Shown: piece by piece, positions 45,878 through 55,671 of the stretch
How positions within the stretch are numbered: the stretch's first letter is position 1
Layout of the letters: each line of letters starts with the position of its first letter
Assembly (NCBI GenBank): GCA_913061125.1
Contig: CAJXUB010000001.1
Span: 1 to 64,000 of the forward strand
Direction: 5' to 3'
Length of the DNA stretch: 64,000 nt
Source of the DNA: an uncultured Flavobacteriaceae bacterium
Lineage (GTDB): Bacteria > Bacteroidota > Bacteroidia > Flavobacteriales > Flavobacteriaceae
Position numbers and translations under genes: made by a program
The notes under the pieces: model-generated
What the model saw: the letters and a program-made list of their open reading frames with translations, nothing else
What the model was told of the DNA's origin: nothing
Databases searched by the model: none

Positions 45878-48589
45878 TTACAACTCGTACCGAACTCTAA
45901 AAGTAATAAATCGGGGCTGAATAAAATATTCCGTAGCACTAACAGAAATGTTTCCCGCACTGCTCTGGCTTTGCGCTCGAGTATCTAATAAATTGGTCGC
46001 CTTAATCTCGTATTCAAACTTTGCGTCCTCATCTTTTCGATAAGACAAGGAAGCATTCCAAAACTCAAACGTGTTGATGGTCCCATCCTCATCACTAAAA
46101 TCATTATATGTGTATTCTGTTCTAAAAGTGAACGACTTTAGCAACAACGCATCCAATTCGATTTCCGGACTTTTAGTGAAAAACTTAGTGCTATTTTGAC
46201 CCAAATTGTTATCCTGAATCGAATAGCGGTAGCTCAATTCAAGATTAGGCGCTGTTCGGAAATTGGTGCGAACTTGCGCTCGATAGGTCTGAGAAAAATT
46301 TTCATTTACCGAGCGTCTGTTTTGTATAAACTGATTGAATTTCGAGTAGTTAAAATTAGCTCGAATGGTTCCTCTAATTTTCCCGAAAGTTCTTTGGAAA
46401 CGTCCATTGGCAGAAACGCTTTCATCGGCAAAAGGCGAATTGAATGGCGTCGAAATACGAATCACGCTACCAGGTTGAAAAATAGATTCTGTACGAATAT
46501 TATCAATGCTTTTATTGTAATTAATACTGGCAAATACATTGGTGTAATTGAACATATTAAAACTGTAATAAAACAAATTTACGTTGTGAGACAGTGCACT
46601 CTCCAGCGCTGGATTCCCCGTAAACAAGGCATTGTAATTATTCAAAACCAACCCGCTTGCAAAATTGGATACATCCGTAAATTGTGTTTGCATGCTATAG
46701 GTCAAATTTAGGGTTTCGCTCTTTTTAAGCTGTACGATGATATTTAAATCGGGAAGAAATCTAAAAAATCGGTCGGTAATGGTTTCGCCAAATTGAGTAT
46801 TTTGAACATTATAGGCATGCCCCGAAATTCCAGGCGTAATGGTAAAAATTCCTGTTTTCAGTCGGTAATGTAACCCTAAGTAAATATCTGAAAAATTATA
46901 ATCAATTGCATTAACATCGGAGGCACCGCCCAAGTTGGGGGTGGTGTCCAAAGTGGTGTTATCATCTAAAAATTGAAAAATATTGGAATCAAATTTTTGA
47001 TGACTTAAAATGGTCCCAAAAGTAACATTGATGTTACTTTTCTTGTTTAAAATATTCCAATAATCTAATTTGGCATCCAACTGGTTGGATTTTACCCGTT
47101 TCTCTTGCGCTAAATTGTAATTGCTTTGACTGTCGTCTAGGCCCAAATTTGCCGCTGTTCCGTCATAATTCAACTTGTCTTCCAAAATCGCATTATAAAA
47201 CGGATCCTCATCCTTTATGACGTGTTGTGCTTCCAAAGCAAAAATATTGTCCTCATTGAGCGTGTAATAATAATTTAAATTTTGACTCACATTGTATGGC
47301 GTTGTTTCTTCAAACTGATCGATGTTGTTGTTCAGAGATGAAAAGAACCGCTGATCTTGCTCACTTTTAGACATTTGACCAAAGATGTCGTACTCCAACT
47401 GATTGTTGGCATCGGGTTGGTATTTGGCCGATAATTTAAGCATCCCCAAATTATTTTCTTGAACCGTATTGCTTTCGGTTCTCTCATCAGGAATCCCCAA
47501 ATCGGAGTCGGTGTATTGTATGGATCGATTTTCTTGCAATTCATTTCTACTGTTGGAAAAAATGGCAAACCCTCCAAGATCCAGAGCTTGATTGGGCGAC
47601 CAACTAAAATTGGTGGCCCCAAATTTAGTGTTGATATCCTTGGCTCTGTTGTTTTGAAGCGTCAAAAACCCGATGTCATTATTGCCCAAATTCAGGTTCG
47701 TTCCACTGCTCAAACTGGGGCGACGAAACCCGCCCGTAAAATTGAAATAGTCGCGTCGGCTAAACGCCACTTCACCAATATTATTCAAATCGCCGATAAA
47801 ATTAATACTATAATCTGGGCTGTAATAAAACAGTTTTGGCTGCGCCAAATAGAGGGTTTTATCGTCCGAATCTCCCGCACCAGCGGTGATGTTTCCAAAC
47901 CAAAAATTCTTTTTTCCTTCTTTGAGTTTAATATTTATCGCAACATTGTTTTGATTGTTTGTAACGCCACCCAACTGGCTTACTTCGGAGTAATTTTTTA
48001 GGACTTGGACTTTATCGACCGCATTGGATGGGATGTTTTTAGTGGCTAATTTAGTGTCGCCGTCAAAAAAATCTTTCCCCTCAACCATCAGTTTGGAGAC
48101 CACTTTACCTTCCACCTCGACCTGCCCATCGTCGTTGATTTCTACTCCGGGTAAGTTTTCTAAAACATCTTCTAATTTTCGTTCCGTTCCTTTATTAAAC
48201 GAATCGGCATTGTAAACCAGCGTATCACCACTGATAGTTACTGGCATTTCATACGTTAGTTCAACCTCATCGAGCGCGTTGTCTTCCTGAAGCGTGAAAT
48301 TTTGAGTCACGTTAGAATCGGTTGTTTCCACAATTTGGCTCAAAGACTTCATTCCAATGTAGCTAACTTGAATGGAATAGGTTGTATTTTTTTTAAGATC
48401 CAATCGAAATCTGCCCTCATCATTGGTAATTCCATAAGAATCTAGGGCACTAGTGGCTTTGTTGATGGCGATGACATTAGCCAATTCAAGAGGGTTCCCC
48501 AAAGAATCTTTCACATAACCCTCCAATTTAACTTGTGAAAATGAAAGGGTACTAAAGAGTAATAAAAGGAGACTGTAATAAAATTTCAT
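45878..48589 (-). CDS. TonB-linked outer-membrane barrel protein with a carboxypeptidase-regulatory-like N domain
   Basis: 903 aa. A signal peptide ends LSFSQ. Residues of about 20-100 form a carboxypeptidase-regulatory-like beta domain (VKLEGYVKDSLGNPLELANVI). A plug-like section (LEDVLENLPGVEINDDGQVEVEGK) and a long barrel ending FRVRYEL follow. The plug motif is of the OMP_b-brl_3 kind, not a typical siderophore receptor. It is the last gene after two GLPGLI genes on the same strand with gaps of 30-32 bases, so probably one operon. The substrate is unknown. Confidence 0.85.
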   Translation of the reverse strand: MKFYYSLLLLLFSTLSFSQVKLEGYVKDSLGNPLELANVIAINKATSALDSYGITNDEGRFRLDLKKNTTYSIQVSYIGMKSLSQIVETTDSNVTQNFTLQEDNALDEVELTYEMPVTISGDTLVYNADSFNKGTERKLEDVLENLPGVEINDDGQVEVEGKVVSKLMVEGKDFFDGDTKLATKNIPSNAVDKVQVLKNYSEVSQLGGVTNNQNNVAINIKLKEGKKNFWFGNITAGAGDSDDKTLYLAQPKLFYYSPDYSINFIGDLNNIGEVAFSRRDYFNFTGGFRRPSLSSGTNLNLGNNDIGFLTLQNNRAKDINTKFGATNFSWSPNQALDLGGFAIFSNSRNELQENRSIQYTDSDLGIPDERTESNTVQENNLGMLKLSAKYQPDANNQLEYDIFGQMSKSEQDQRFFSSLNNNIDQFEETTPYNVSQNLNYYYTLNEDNIFALEAQHVIKDEDPFYNAILEDKLNYDGTAANLGLDDSQSNYNLAQEKRVKSNQLDAKLDYWNILNKKSNINVTFGTILSHQKFDSNIFQFLDDNTTLDTTPNLGGASDVNAIDYNFSDIYLGLHYRLKTGIFTITPGISGHAYNVQNTQFGETITDRFFRFLPDLNIIVQLKKSETLNLTYSMQTQFTDVSNFASGLVLNNYNALFTGNPALESALSHNVNLFYYSFNMFNYTNVFASINYNKSIDNIRTESIFQPGSVIRISTPFNSPFADESVSANGRFQRTFGKIRGTIRANFNYSKFNQFIQNRRSVNENFSQTYRAQVRTNFRTAPNLELSYRYSIQDNNLGQNSTKFFTKSPEIELDALLLKSFTFRTEYTYNDFSDEDGTINTFEFWNASLSYRKDEDAKFEYEIKATNLLDTRAQSQSSAGNISVSATEYFIQPRFITFRVRYEL

Positions 48590-48621
48590 GGGTTTAATTT
48601 TTATTTAAATTGGTTCATTGG

Positions 48622-49500
48622 TTAGCGTCTTCGACTACCACGCCCGCGGTACATCTCTCGCATTTCCTGCATTTTTTGTTTCACCGTAGCATTGTAATCT
48701 TTTCGGGTGATGACTTTTCCTTTTTTTGGTGCTTCGATGGCAAATTTTTCTTCGGGATTCATCACAATTTTAGAGCACAATATGGTGGTTTGATCAGCAT
48801 TAACTTCTAGTATGAGTCCAGGCAACCCCCAAAACTCTCCGGGCCCTTGGTTAACCGGAATTTGGGGGGTGTACCAAGCTGTAACTTCTATGGTTTTAGG
48901 CACTTCGATTTCATCAGAAACTGAAGATGTTTTGGTCGAGTCGTTTTTAGTTGTGTTGTTATTTTTGGCTCGATCTCGTCGTCGCATACTTCGCCAATCA
49001 AACTCATCCACGGTTTTGATCGCAGTGGCCTTCATGCATAAATACTGACCAATTTGTTTGGTTTCCGAGCCAAGTTTCCAATCTAATTTTTGCAAGGAAT
49101 CTGTAATTAAAAACTGACGCCCAAAAAATTCTTGATCCTGAACGAATTGTTGTGATTTTACATTTTTGTATTGTGGGCCAGCAGACAAACTACCCCACCA
49201 GCCGCCAAACCCTCTTTGGCCGGGTGCTTCCAAAACTTCTTCTTCCTTAAAAATGGATGCCGTTTTATCGAAGGTTAAGATGTAGCTCTTTTCGAACATG
49301 CTTCGCATGCGATCCATAATTTGTTTTTTTTGAGCTTCGCTCATTTGTTGACCTCCCCAACTGTCCAAATCCGGACTAGTTTTAGAGATATAATGAGCCT
49401 GTGCTTGGAAATTTTGTGCTGTTGCGGCAACAGACGTTAGGATTAACATTAAAGCTGCTAAACCCCTAGAATTGAAATACATATAGTTTTGTTTTAACAT
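48622..49500 (-). CDS. GLPGLI family protein
   Basis: 292 aa from the ATG at 49500 (the ATG at 49482 is an alternative). Signal peptide ends ATAQ. The name motif occurs as GPGEFWGLPGLILEV in the second half, preceded by AWYTPQIPVNQGP. GLPGLI proteins (TIGR01200) are Bacteroidota-specific exported proteins of unknown function. It is the second of two tandem copies. The C terminus is Arg/Gly-rich (MYRGRGSRRR), unlike the other copy. Confidence 0.88.
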   Translation of the reverse strand: MLKQNYMYFNSRGLAALMLILTSVAATAQNFQAQAHYISKTSPDLDSWGGQQMSEAQKKQIMDRMRSMFEKSYILTFDKTASIFKEEEVLEAPGQRGFGGWWGSLSAGPQYKNVKSQQFVQDQEFFGRQFLITDSLQKLDWKLGSETKQIGQYLCMKATAIKTVDEFDWRSMRRRDRAKNNNTTKNDSTKTSSVSDEIEVPKTIEVTAWYTPQIPVNQGPGEFWGLPGLILEVNADQTTILCSKIVMNPEEKFAIEAPKKGKVITRKDYNATVKQKMQEMREMYRGRGSRRR

Positions 49501-49554
49501 TTGCAAATTTACATTTTGTTTCAATTTGGGGCGTTAAAATCTTCACAAAAGCGT

Positions 49555-50406
49555 TTAGCCTCCGATGTGAATTTCAAAAGAATTACCACCTGAGTTTCGA
49601 CTCTTAAACTGATCATTCATTTCTTCCATTTTTTTAAGCATAATGGCATCGTATTCGGCTTGGGTGACTTGTTTTCCTTTTTTGGGTTCTTGAATTTCGA
49701 TTGTTTTTTTTGGATTGAGAGTTATCTTACTGCATAAAATGGTCAAATCGCCATCGCTAACCTCTAATATGAGTCCCGGAAGTCCATGATACTGATCTGG
49801 ACCATTACTGATGGGAATCTGTGGCGTATACCATGCCGTTACGGTTTGAGTGATCATTTTTGGAGTATCGGTATCTTCTTGTTTGACATCTTTTTCTCCA
49901 TCATCACTACTGAATGTCATCATGGAAAGTTCCTCCACTTCTTTGGTAAAAGTTGCCTTGAAACAAGTATAAGTTCCAATATTTTTAGTCTCGTCATGCA
50001 AAATCCATTGGATGGTGGGCATAGAATCCTTAATGATAAATTGCTTTCCTAAAGTTTCAACTTGATTGACAAAAGATTGAGTTTGAATGTTCTTAAATAA
50101 GGACCCTGATTCGCTGTCGGACATAACAAACACCATGCCCTTTCCTGTTGTGGGTGGAGCCAATTCCTCGTCTTGTTTATATATCGATTTTGTTTTGTCA
50201 AAAGTTAAGAGATAGGTTTTTTGGAATTGCTTTTTAAGCATATCCATCAGTTGTTTTTGCATTTCAGTGCCTCCAACTTCAGTACTATCTAATTTAATAT
50301 CTAAACTTCGTTGGGTTTTGTAGGTGGCAACACCCTGGAAGTCTTGTGCAAAAAGGGTGACGGTAGAACATAATAGAAGAAGAACGAGTCTAAATAATGC
50401 AGTCAT
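49555..50406 (-). CDS. GLPGLI family protein
   Basis: 283 aa. Signal peptide ends TLFAQ. Motif GPDQYHGLPGLILEV preceded by AWYTPQIPISNGP, almost the same block as in the adjacent gene, so the two arose by tandem duplication. It is the first gene of the operon ending with the TonB-linked barrel protein. No promoter is recognisable. Confidence 0.88.
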   Translation of the reverse strand: MTALFRLVLLLLCSTVTLFAQDFQGVATYKTQRSLDIKLDSTEVGGTEMQKQLMDMLKKQFQKTYLLTFDKTKSIYKQDEELAPPTTGKGMVFVMSDSESGSLFKNIQTQSFVNQVETLGKQFIIKDSMPTIQWILHDETKNIGTYTCFKATFTKEVEELSMMTFSSDDGEKDVKQEDTDTPKMITQTVTAWYTPQIPISNGPDQYHGLPGLILEVSDGDLTILCSKITLNPKKTIEIQEPKKGKQVTQAEYDAIMLKKMEEMNDQFKSRNSGGNSFEIHIGG

Positions 50407-50507
50407 GGGTAAATTTTTTAAATTAAAATTTATTGTGCTTTATGTTTAGACGAGCTAGGCCAGAAAATGTAACATAAAAACTCTCGTTTTTTTTGTAATT
50501 TTCAGCA

Positions 50508-51290
50508 ATGTTAAAATGCTTACTTTTAATCTTCAGTATATCCCCTGTGTTATTGCAGGCTCAACTTCAGTTGAGTAACAATGATAACAAGACCACCAAA
50601 ATCGATATGGACTATTTTGTTGGTGTGGATGCCTTTCAGGGGTGTTATTATATCAAAAATCAAACCTTATTTTTGACCAAAACTGGGGTGTTACAAAATT
50701 ATGCAAATCTTCAATTGGGGGCTATCAGTCAAGTTGAAATTTTTAATGCCCTTAAAATTGCCGTATTACATCGAAATTTCAATACGGTAGTACTGCTTGA
50801 CAATAGACTGGCCGAGGTTAATATTATTGATTTCAACACGCTCTCACCAATGCGAACGGTATCCCAAATTACTTATGCCAATGACAATAATTTTTGGCTG
50901 TTTAATGCGCTAACTTTCGAATTAGAACTATTTAATTACGACAATAAAAAAACGCTTCAAACCACACTACCCATCGCAGAAGAGGTGATCGCCCTTGAGA
51001 GTGATTACAACAACCTTTTGGCGTTGACTCCAACCGCATTGTATCACTACAATTATACCGGGAGTTTGATTTCAAAAATGGACCATATTGGTCTTGAAAA
51101 TATGGTGTTATGGGGAAAACATATTATAGCCCTAAAAAACAACTTGCTGTACCACAAAACCCTCTCGGACAACGAATTTCAGAGGTTAGACATTCCAAAA
51201 AAAACAATGAAACAGTTTTTTGTAATGAACCAAAGCTTGTATATTTATGACGGAGAAATTCTTCACCAAAACCAACTTATAAAAGATTAA
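50508..51290 (+). CDS. Exported hypothetical protein, possibly a beta-propeller
   Basis: 260 aa. A signal peptide of about 18 residues (ends LQAQ). The rest alternates short strands (YFVGVDAFQGCYYIKNQTLFLT, TVVLLDNRLAEVNIIDF, FWLFNALTFELELFNYDN) with a period of roughly 40 residues, as in propellers of the WD/NHL kind. I see no catalytic motif. It is 3 bases before the deoxynucleoside kinase gene, so they share a transcript; whether that is functional is unknown. Confidence 0.7.
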   Translation: MLKCLLLIFSISPVLLQAQLQLSNNDNKTTKIDMDYFVGVDAFQGCYYIKNQTLFLTKTGVLQNYANLQLGAISQVEIFNALKIAVLHRNFNTVVLLDNRLAEVNIIDFNTLSPMRTVSQITYANDNNFWLFNALTFELELFNYDNKKTLQTTLPIAEEVIALESDYNNLLALTPTALYHYNYTGSLISKMDHIGLENMVLWGKHIIALKNNLLYHKTLSDNEFQRLDIPKKTMKQFFVMNQSLYIYDGEILHQNQLIKD

Positions 51291-51293
51291 ATT

Positions 51294-51908
51294 ATGCACA
51301 TTGCCATCGCTGGAAACATAGGGGCAGGAAAAACCACTTTAACACAATTACTGGCCAAACACTACAACTGGGAAGCACAACTGGAAGATGTGGTTGACAA
51401 CCCGTATTTAGATGATTTTTACAACCAGATGGAACGCTGGAGTTTCAACCTTCAAGTGTATTTTCTAAACAGTCGATTTCGGCAAGTATTACAAATTCGA
51501 AAAAGTGGAAAAGACATCATTCAGGATCGAACTATTTATGAAGATGCCAATATTTTTGCACCCAACTTACACGCTATGGGGCTCATGACCAATCGTGATT
51601 TTGACAACTACAGCTCATTATTTAACCTTATGGAAAGCTTGGTAGAAGCCCCCGATTTGTTGATATACCTGCGCAGTACAATCCCAAATCTGGTAAATCA
51701 AATTCACAAACGAGGCCGCGATTATGAAAACTCCATCAGCATAGATTACCTGAGCCGACTCAACGAGCGTTACGAAGCTTGGATTCATGGCTACAACAAA
51801 GGACGACTACTTATCATTGATGTAGATGATTTGGACTTTGTAGAAAACCCCGAAGATTTAGGCCGCATTATCGGAAAAATTGATGCTGAAATAAACGGCC
51901 TTTTTTAG
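51294..51908 (+). CDS. Deoxynucleoside kinase
   Basis: 204 aa. P-loop GNIGAGKTTL near residue 7, then EDVVDNPYLDDFY and the DRTIYEDANIFA block. This is the dCK/dGK-like family that phosphorylates deoxynucleosides for salvage. Along with the CNT transporter at 58 kb and thyA at 59.6 kb it fits a nucleoside-salvage and dNTP-supply theme. Specificity (dA, dG or dC) cannot be told by eye. Confidence 0.9.
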   Translation: MHIAIAGNIGAGKTTLTQLLAKHYNWEAQLEDVVDNPYLDDFYNQMERWSFNLQVYFLNSRFRQVLQIRKSGKDIIQDRTIYEDANIFAPNLHAMGLMTNRDFDNYSSLFNLMESLVEAPDLLIYLRSTIPNLVNQIHKRGRDYENSISIDYLSRLNERYEAWIHGYNKGRLLIIDVDDLDFVENPEDLGRIIGKIDAEINGLF

Positions 51909-51929
51909 CATAATACCATACATTTTTAA

Positions 51930-51963
51930 CAAAAAAACCACACTAATCAGTGTGGTTTTTTTA
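51930..51963. terminator. Bidirectional intrinsic terminator
   Basis: AACCACACT / AGTGTGGTT stem with loop AATC, flanked by A7 and T7, between the kinase gene and convergent hppA. Confidence 0.92.
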
Positions 51964-51980
51964 TGCTTTAGAGGTTGAAA

Positions 51981-54410
51981 TTACTCTTTAGTGATTTCAA
52001 TTTCTTTGATAACTTTTTTCGCAGAGGTACCAGCTGTTTCAGTCACAGAACCTTCAAAGTTATTGAGTTGTTGCATGACTTCGGATTCCGTTCCTGAAAA
52101 AGTTTTTTCAACCACAGTTTCAAAACCGTTTTCAGTAGTAACGTACTTGACAGTAGCAACCACTTGATCGGATTGATCTTGATCAACATAGACCTTTACT
52201 TCAACTTCTTGATTAGCAAAAGCAGATTCATCTTGAGAATGACCACCAAGAATTGGAGCCACAACCAACCCAATCAAACACGTTAGTTTGATTAAAATAT
52301 TCATTGAAGGTCCTGAAGTATCTTTAAAAGGATCGCCCACAGTGTCTCCAGTCACAGCTGCTTTATGAGCGTCAGATCCTTTGTAAGTCATTTCACCGTT
52401 AATTTCAACCCCCGCTTCGAAAGATTTTTTAGCATTATCCCAAGCTCCTCCAGCATTATTTTGGAAAATGGCCCAAAGAACTCCAGATACCGTAACTCCT
52501 GCCATATAGCCGCCTAACATTTCGGCTACAAGTTTGTGATTTTCGGGGTAGATTAAAATTCCAATAATCACAATAATGATGGGAAATCCTATGGTTAATA
52601 GCCCTGGAAGAAGCATTTGTTTTAGCGAAGCTTTGGTTGAAATATCAACACATTTGTCGTATTCTGGTTTCCCAGTTCCTTCCATAATTCCTGGAATATC
52701 TCTAAATTGACGCCGTACTTCTTCAACCATTTCCATGGCAGCTTTCCCTACAGAACTCATGGCTAAAGCAGAAAATACGACCGGTACCATTCCGCCGACA
52801 AAAAGCATGGCAAGAACGGGAGCTTTAAAAATATTAATCCCATCAATTTCGGTAAACGTAACATAGGCCGCAAATAACGCTAAAGCCGTTAGTGCTGCGG
52901 AAGCAATGGCAAAACCTTTACCTGTGGCTGCTGTGGTATTTCCTACAGAGTCCAAGATGTCTGTACGCTCTCGAACGATGGGCTCTTGCTCACTCATTTC
53001 AGCAATGCCGCCGGCATTGTCTGCGATGGGTCCAAAAGCATCTATGGCCAGTTGCATCGCTGTGGTTGCCATCATGGCTGAGGCCGCCATAGCGACTCCG
53101 TAAAATCCAGCAAAAGCATAAGAGGCCCAGATGGCAATTGCAAATAATAGAACTGAAGAAAACGTAGAAATCATTCCTGTGGCAAGTCCAGCAATAATGT
53201 TGGTTGCCGCTCCTGTGCTTGATTGTTGTACAATATTTAAAATCGGTTTTTTACCTAAACCTGTATAATATTCTGTAAAGGAGGAAATGGCACCACCAAC
53301 GATAAGACCAACTAATGTGGCATAAAATACTCGGTAAGCAGAAATATTTTGCAATCCTTCGCCATAAAATTCCATTTGCATGGTTTCTGGTAGCATCCAA
53401 GTTACAAGTCCAAAACTGGCCAAACCAACCAACACGATTGAGGTCCAGTTTCCGATATTAAGGGCTTTTTGTACTTCGGCTTCTTTGGCGTCATTTGAGC
53501 TAATTTTAACTAAAAATGTTCCAATAATTGATATGATAATTCCAGCACCAGCAATAGCCATTGGTAAAAGGATTGGCCCTATTCCACCAAAAGCGTCAGA
53601 AATGCTTCCACCCATGTCTTTTATGATGTAGTTTCCTAAAACCATTGCGGCCAAAACTGTGGCGACATAGGATCCAAATAAATCGGCACCCATACCGGCA
53701 ACATCACCAACATTGTCACCAACATTATCGGCAATAGTGGCGGGATTTCGTGGGTCGTCCTCTGGAATTCCAGCTTCGACTTTTCCAACAAGGTCAGCTC
53801 CAACATCGGCGGCTTTGGTGTAGATCCCGCCACCTACTCGGGCAAATAAAGCGATGGATTCTGCACCAAGTGAAAATCCAGCGAGTGTTTCGAGGACAAT
53901 TGTCATATCGACAGTGTTGGTCCAAGCCCCACCCATGAACACTTGAAAAAATATGATGAAAAATAAGGAAAGTCCCAATACGGCTAACCCTGCAACGCCT
54001 AGTCCCATTACGGTTCCACCTCCAAAAGAAATATTTAGCGCTTTGGGTAAACTGGTCTTTGCGGCTTGTGTTGTTCTAACATTGGTTTTTGTTGCGATGC
54101 GCATTCCAATATTTCCTGCAAAAGCAGAAAAAACAGCCCCAATGACAAATGCTATAATGATGAGGTAGCTTGTAGTTTCTACGACAGAGGCTACCCCTGC
54201 CAGAGCAATACTAGCCCCGATCACAAAATACGTTAAAAGCTTGTATTCCGCCTTAAGAAAAGCCAAGGCACCAACATAGATGTGGTCTGAAATTTCTTTC
54301 ATTTTACCATCACCGGCGTCCTGTTTCATAACTGAGGATCGCTTGAGTCCCATATAAATTAACCCTAGAACCGCCATGGCTGCTGGCATGTATATCATTA
54401 ATGCTTCCAT
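51981..54410 (-). CDS. hppA: Membrane-bound ion-translocating pyrophosphatase
   Basis: 809 aa, about 16 transmembrane segments. Couples PPi hydrolysis to Na+ or H+ transport. The catalytic loop [35 protein letters not shown] and the [11 protein letters not shown] segment, whose alanine marks K+-dependent enzymes, are present. The C terminus carries an unusual soluble tail from about residue 722 ([15 protein letters not shown] to the end) with no membrane segment. A TACATTTG at 54447-54440 on the minus strand is a possible -7 element. Family knowledge for Bacteroidota favours Na+ transport. Confidence 0.95.
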   Translation of the reverse strand: MEALMIYMPAAMAVLGLIYMGLKRSSVMKQDAGDGKMKEISDHIYVGALAFLKAEYKLLTYFVIGASIALAGVASVVETTSYLIIIAFVIGAVFSAFAGNIGMRIATKTNVRTTQAAKTSLPKALNISFGGGTVMGLGVAGLAVLGLSLFFIIFFQVFMGGAWTNTVDMTIVLETLAGFSLGAESIALFARVGGGIYTKAADVGADLVGKVEAGIPEDDPRNPATIADNVGDNVGDVAGMGADLFGSYVATVLAAMVLGNYIIKDMGGSISDAFGGIGPILLPMAIAGAGIIISIIGTFLVKISSNDAKEAEVQKALNIGNWTSIVLVGLASFGLVTWMLPETMQMEFYGEGLQNISAYRVFYATLVGLIVGGAISSFTEYYTGLGKKPILNIVQQSSTGAATNIIAGLATGMISTFSSVLLFAIAIWASYAFAGFYGVAMAASAMMATTAMQLAIDAFGPIADNAGGIAEMSEQEPIVRERTDILDSVGNTTAATGKGFAIASAALTALALFAAYVTFTEIDGINIFKAPVLAMLFVGGMVPVVFSALAMSSVGKAAMEMVEEVRRQFRDIPGIMEGTGKPEYDKCVDISTKASLKQMLLPGLLTIGFPIIIVIIGILIYPENHKLVAEMLGGYMAGVTVSGVLWAIFQNNAGGAWDNAKKSFEAGVEINGEMTYKGSDAHKAAVTGDTVGDPFKDTSGPSMNILIKLTCLIGLVVAPILGGHSQDESAFANQEVEVKVYVDQDQSDQVVATVKYVTTENGFETVVEKTFSGTESEVMQQLNNFEGSVTETAGTSAKKVIKEIEITKE

Positions 54411-54500
54411 AATTTAAATTTAATTAATTTTAAAGGCCACAAATGTAGTGAAATGATTAAGAATAGAAAAACCTGTTTTTAACCCTATTTGGCCGAGTTT

Positions 54501-55478
54501 TTATTTGTATAATACTTTCTTTACTGCTTTGATGACATCCTCGCTGTTGGGCAACCATTCTTCCAATAGGACCGGAGAGTAAGGCGCTGGCGTGTCTGCA
54601 GTGTTGATTTTGACAACAGGAGCATCTAAATAATCAAACGCTTTTTCCTGAACTTGATAGGTAATTTCTGTAGAAACGTTACCAAAAGGCCAGGCCTCTT
54701 CTAAAACAACCAATCGGTTGGTTTTTTTAACAGATTCTAAAATGGTATTAATATCCAAAGGACGAACTGTCCTTAAGTCAATAATCTCACAAGAAATCCC
54801 TTCCTGTTCAAGAGCATCAGCAGCTTTGTACGCCTCTTTGATAATTTTACCAAAAGAAACCACAGTCACATCCGTTCCAGAGCGCTTGATCTCTGCAACG
54901 CCAATGGGCAAAATATACTCGCCTTCTGGAACTTCACCTTTATCGCCATACATTTGCTCACTTTCCATAAAAATAACAGGGTCGTCGTCGCGAATTGCAG
55001 CTTTTAACAAGCCCTTGGCATCGTATGGATTTGAAGGAACGATAACTTTTAAACCGGGGCAATTGGCGTACCAGCTTTCAAAGGCCTGAGAGTGGGTAGC
55101 GGCCAATTGGCCTGCAGAAGCCGTTGGGCCTCTAAATACTATGGGGCACTTGAATTGTCCGCCAGACATTTGTCTGATTTTTGCCGCGTTATTGATAATC
55201 TGATCAATCCCTACCAGCGAAAAATTAAACGTCATAAATTCGACAATGGGCCTGTTACCAGTCATGGTCGATCCTACTGCAATTCCAGCAAACCCCAATT
55301 CGGCTATTGGGGTGTCAATGACGCGCTTGGGACCAAATTCATCTAACATCCCTTTGGATGCTTTGTAGGCACCATTGTATTCCGCAACTTCTTCTCCCAT
55401 AAGATAGATGCTCTCATCGCGGCGCATCTCCTCACTCATGGCTTCGCAAACGGCTTCTCTAAATTGTATTGTTTTCAT
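54501..55478 (-). CDS. pdhB: Pyruvate dehydrogenase E1 component subunit beta
   Basis: 325 aa. Transketolase-type pyrimidine domain and C-terminal domain of E1 beta (REAVCEAMSEEMRRDESIYLMGEEVAEYNGAYKASKG; FMESEQMYGDKGEVP; RTVRPLDINTI; EEAWPFGNVSTEI). Makes acetyl-CoA from pyruvate with E1 alpha and E2, which are not encoded nearby. This lone position of pdhB is usual in flavobacteria as far as I recall. It is divergent from etfB over a palindrome-containing spacer. Confidence 0.95.
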   Translation of the reverse strand: MKTIQFREAVCEAMSEEMRRDESIYLMGEEVAEYNGAYKASKGMLDEFGPKRVIDTPIAELGFAGIAVGSTMTGNRPIVEFMTFNFSLVGIDQIINNAAKIRQMSGGQFKCPIVFRGPTASAGQLAATHSQAFESWYANCPGLKVIVPSNPYDAKGLLKAAIRDDDPVIFMESEQMYGDKGEVPEGEYILPIGVAEIKRSGTDVTVVSFGKIIKEAYKAADALEQEGISCEIIDLRTVRPLDINTILESVKKTNRLVVLEEAWPFGNVSTEITYQVQEKAFDYLDAPVVKINTADTPAPYSPVLLEEWLPNSEDVIKAVKKVLYK

Positions 55479-55553
55479 GTGTTGGTTCGTAATTAAATCA
55501 ATTCTATTGTTACAATGTTCGGTTTACTTTACAATTGATTTATTTCAGCCCTG

Positions 55554-55561
55554 CAAAAATA
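55554..55561 (-). promoter_or_regulatory. Possible -7 element of pdhB
   Basis: Minus-strand TATTTTTG, 75 bases before the pdhB start. No -33 element at the ideal spacing. Confidence 0.35.
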
Positions 55562-55599
55562 GTAATAATCAAACATATTAAAGCCAAGTATTATTTAAA

Positions 55600-55625
55600 A
55601 ATTTGCTATGCATGCATAGCAAATT
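55600..55625. promoter_or_regulatory. Perfect 26-bp palindrome, candidate operator
   Basis: AATTTGCTATGCA followed directly by its exact reverse complement, with no spacer and no mismatch. It sits in the shared intergenic region between divergent pdhB and etfBA, next to the predicted -33 region of etfB and upstream of pdhB. Its size is typical of dimeric repressors such as TetR- or FadR-like regulators. No regulator gene lies in the window. Confidence 0.75.
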
Positions 55626-55638
55626 CAATTTTTTTTTG

Positions 55639-55646
55639 TACTTTCG
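55639..55646 (+). promoter_or_regulatory. Possible -7 element of etfBA
   Basis: TACTTTCG is one mismatch from TAnnTTTG, 25 bases before the etfB start and 13 bases downstream of the palindrome. Confidence 0.35.
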
Positions 55647-55671
55647 TGGCATAGATAAAACGACCCAAACT

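Noticed and set aside
46196..46711. Antisense open frame of 171 codons in the outer-membrane barrel gene.
   Set aside because: Shadow frame, with composition unlike a real protein.
55603..55671. An N-terminal extension of EtfB from 55603.
   Set aside because: It starts inside the palindrome and runs through the promoter-like region; the conserved EtfB start is at 55672.
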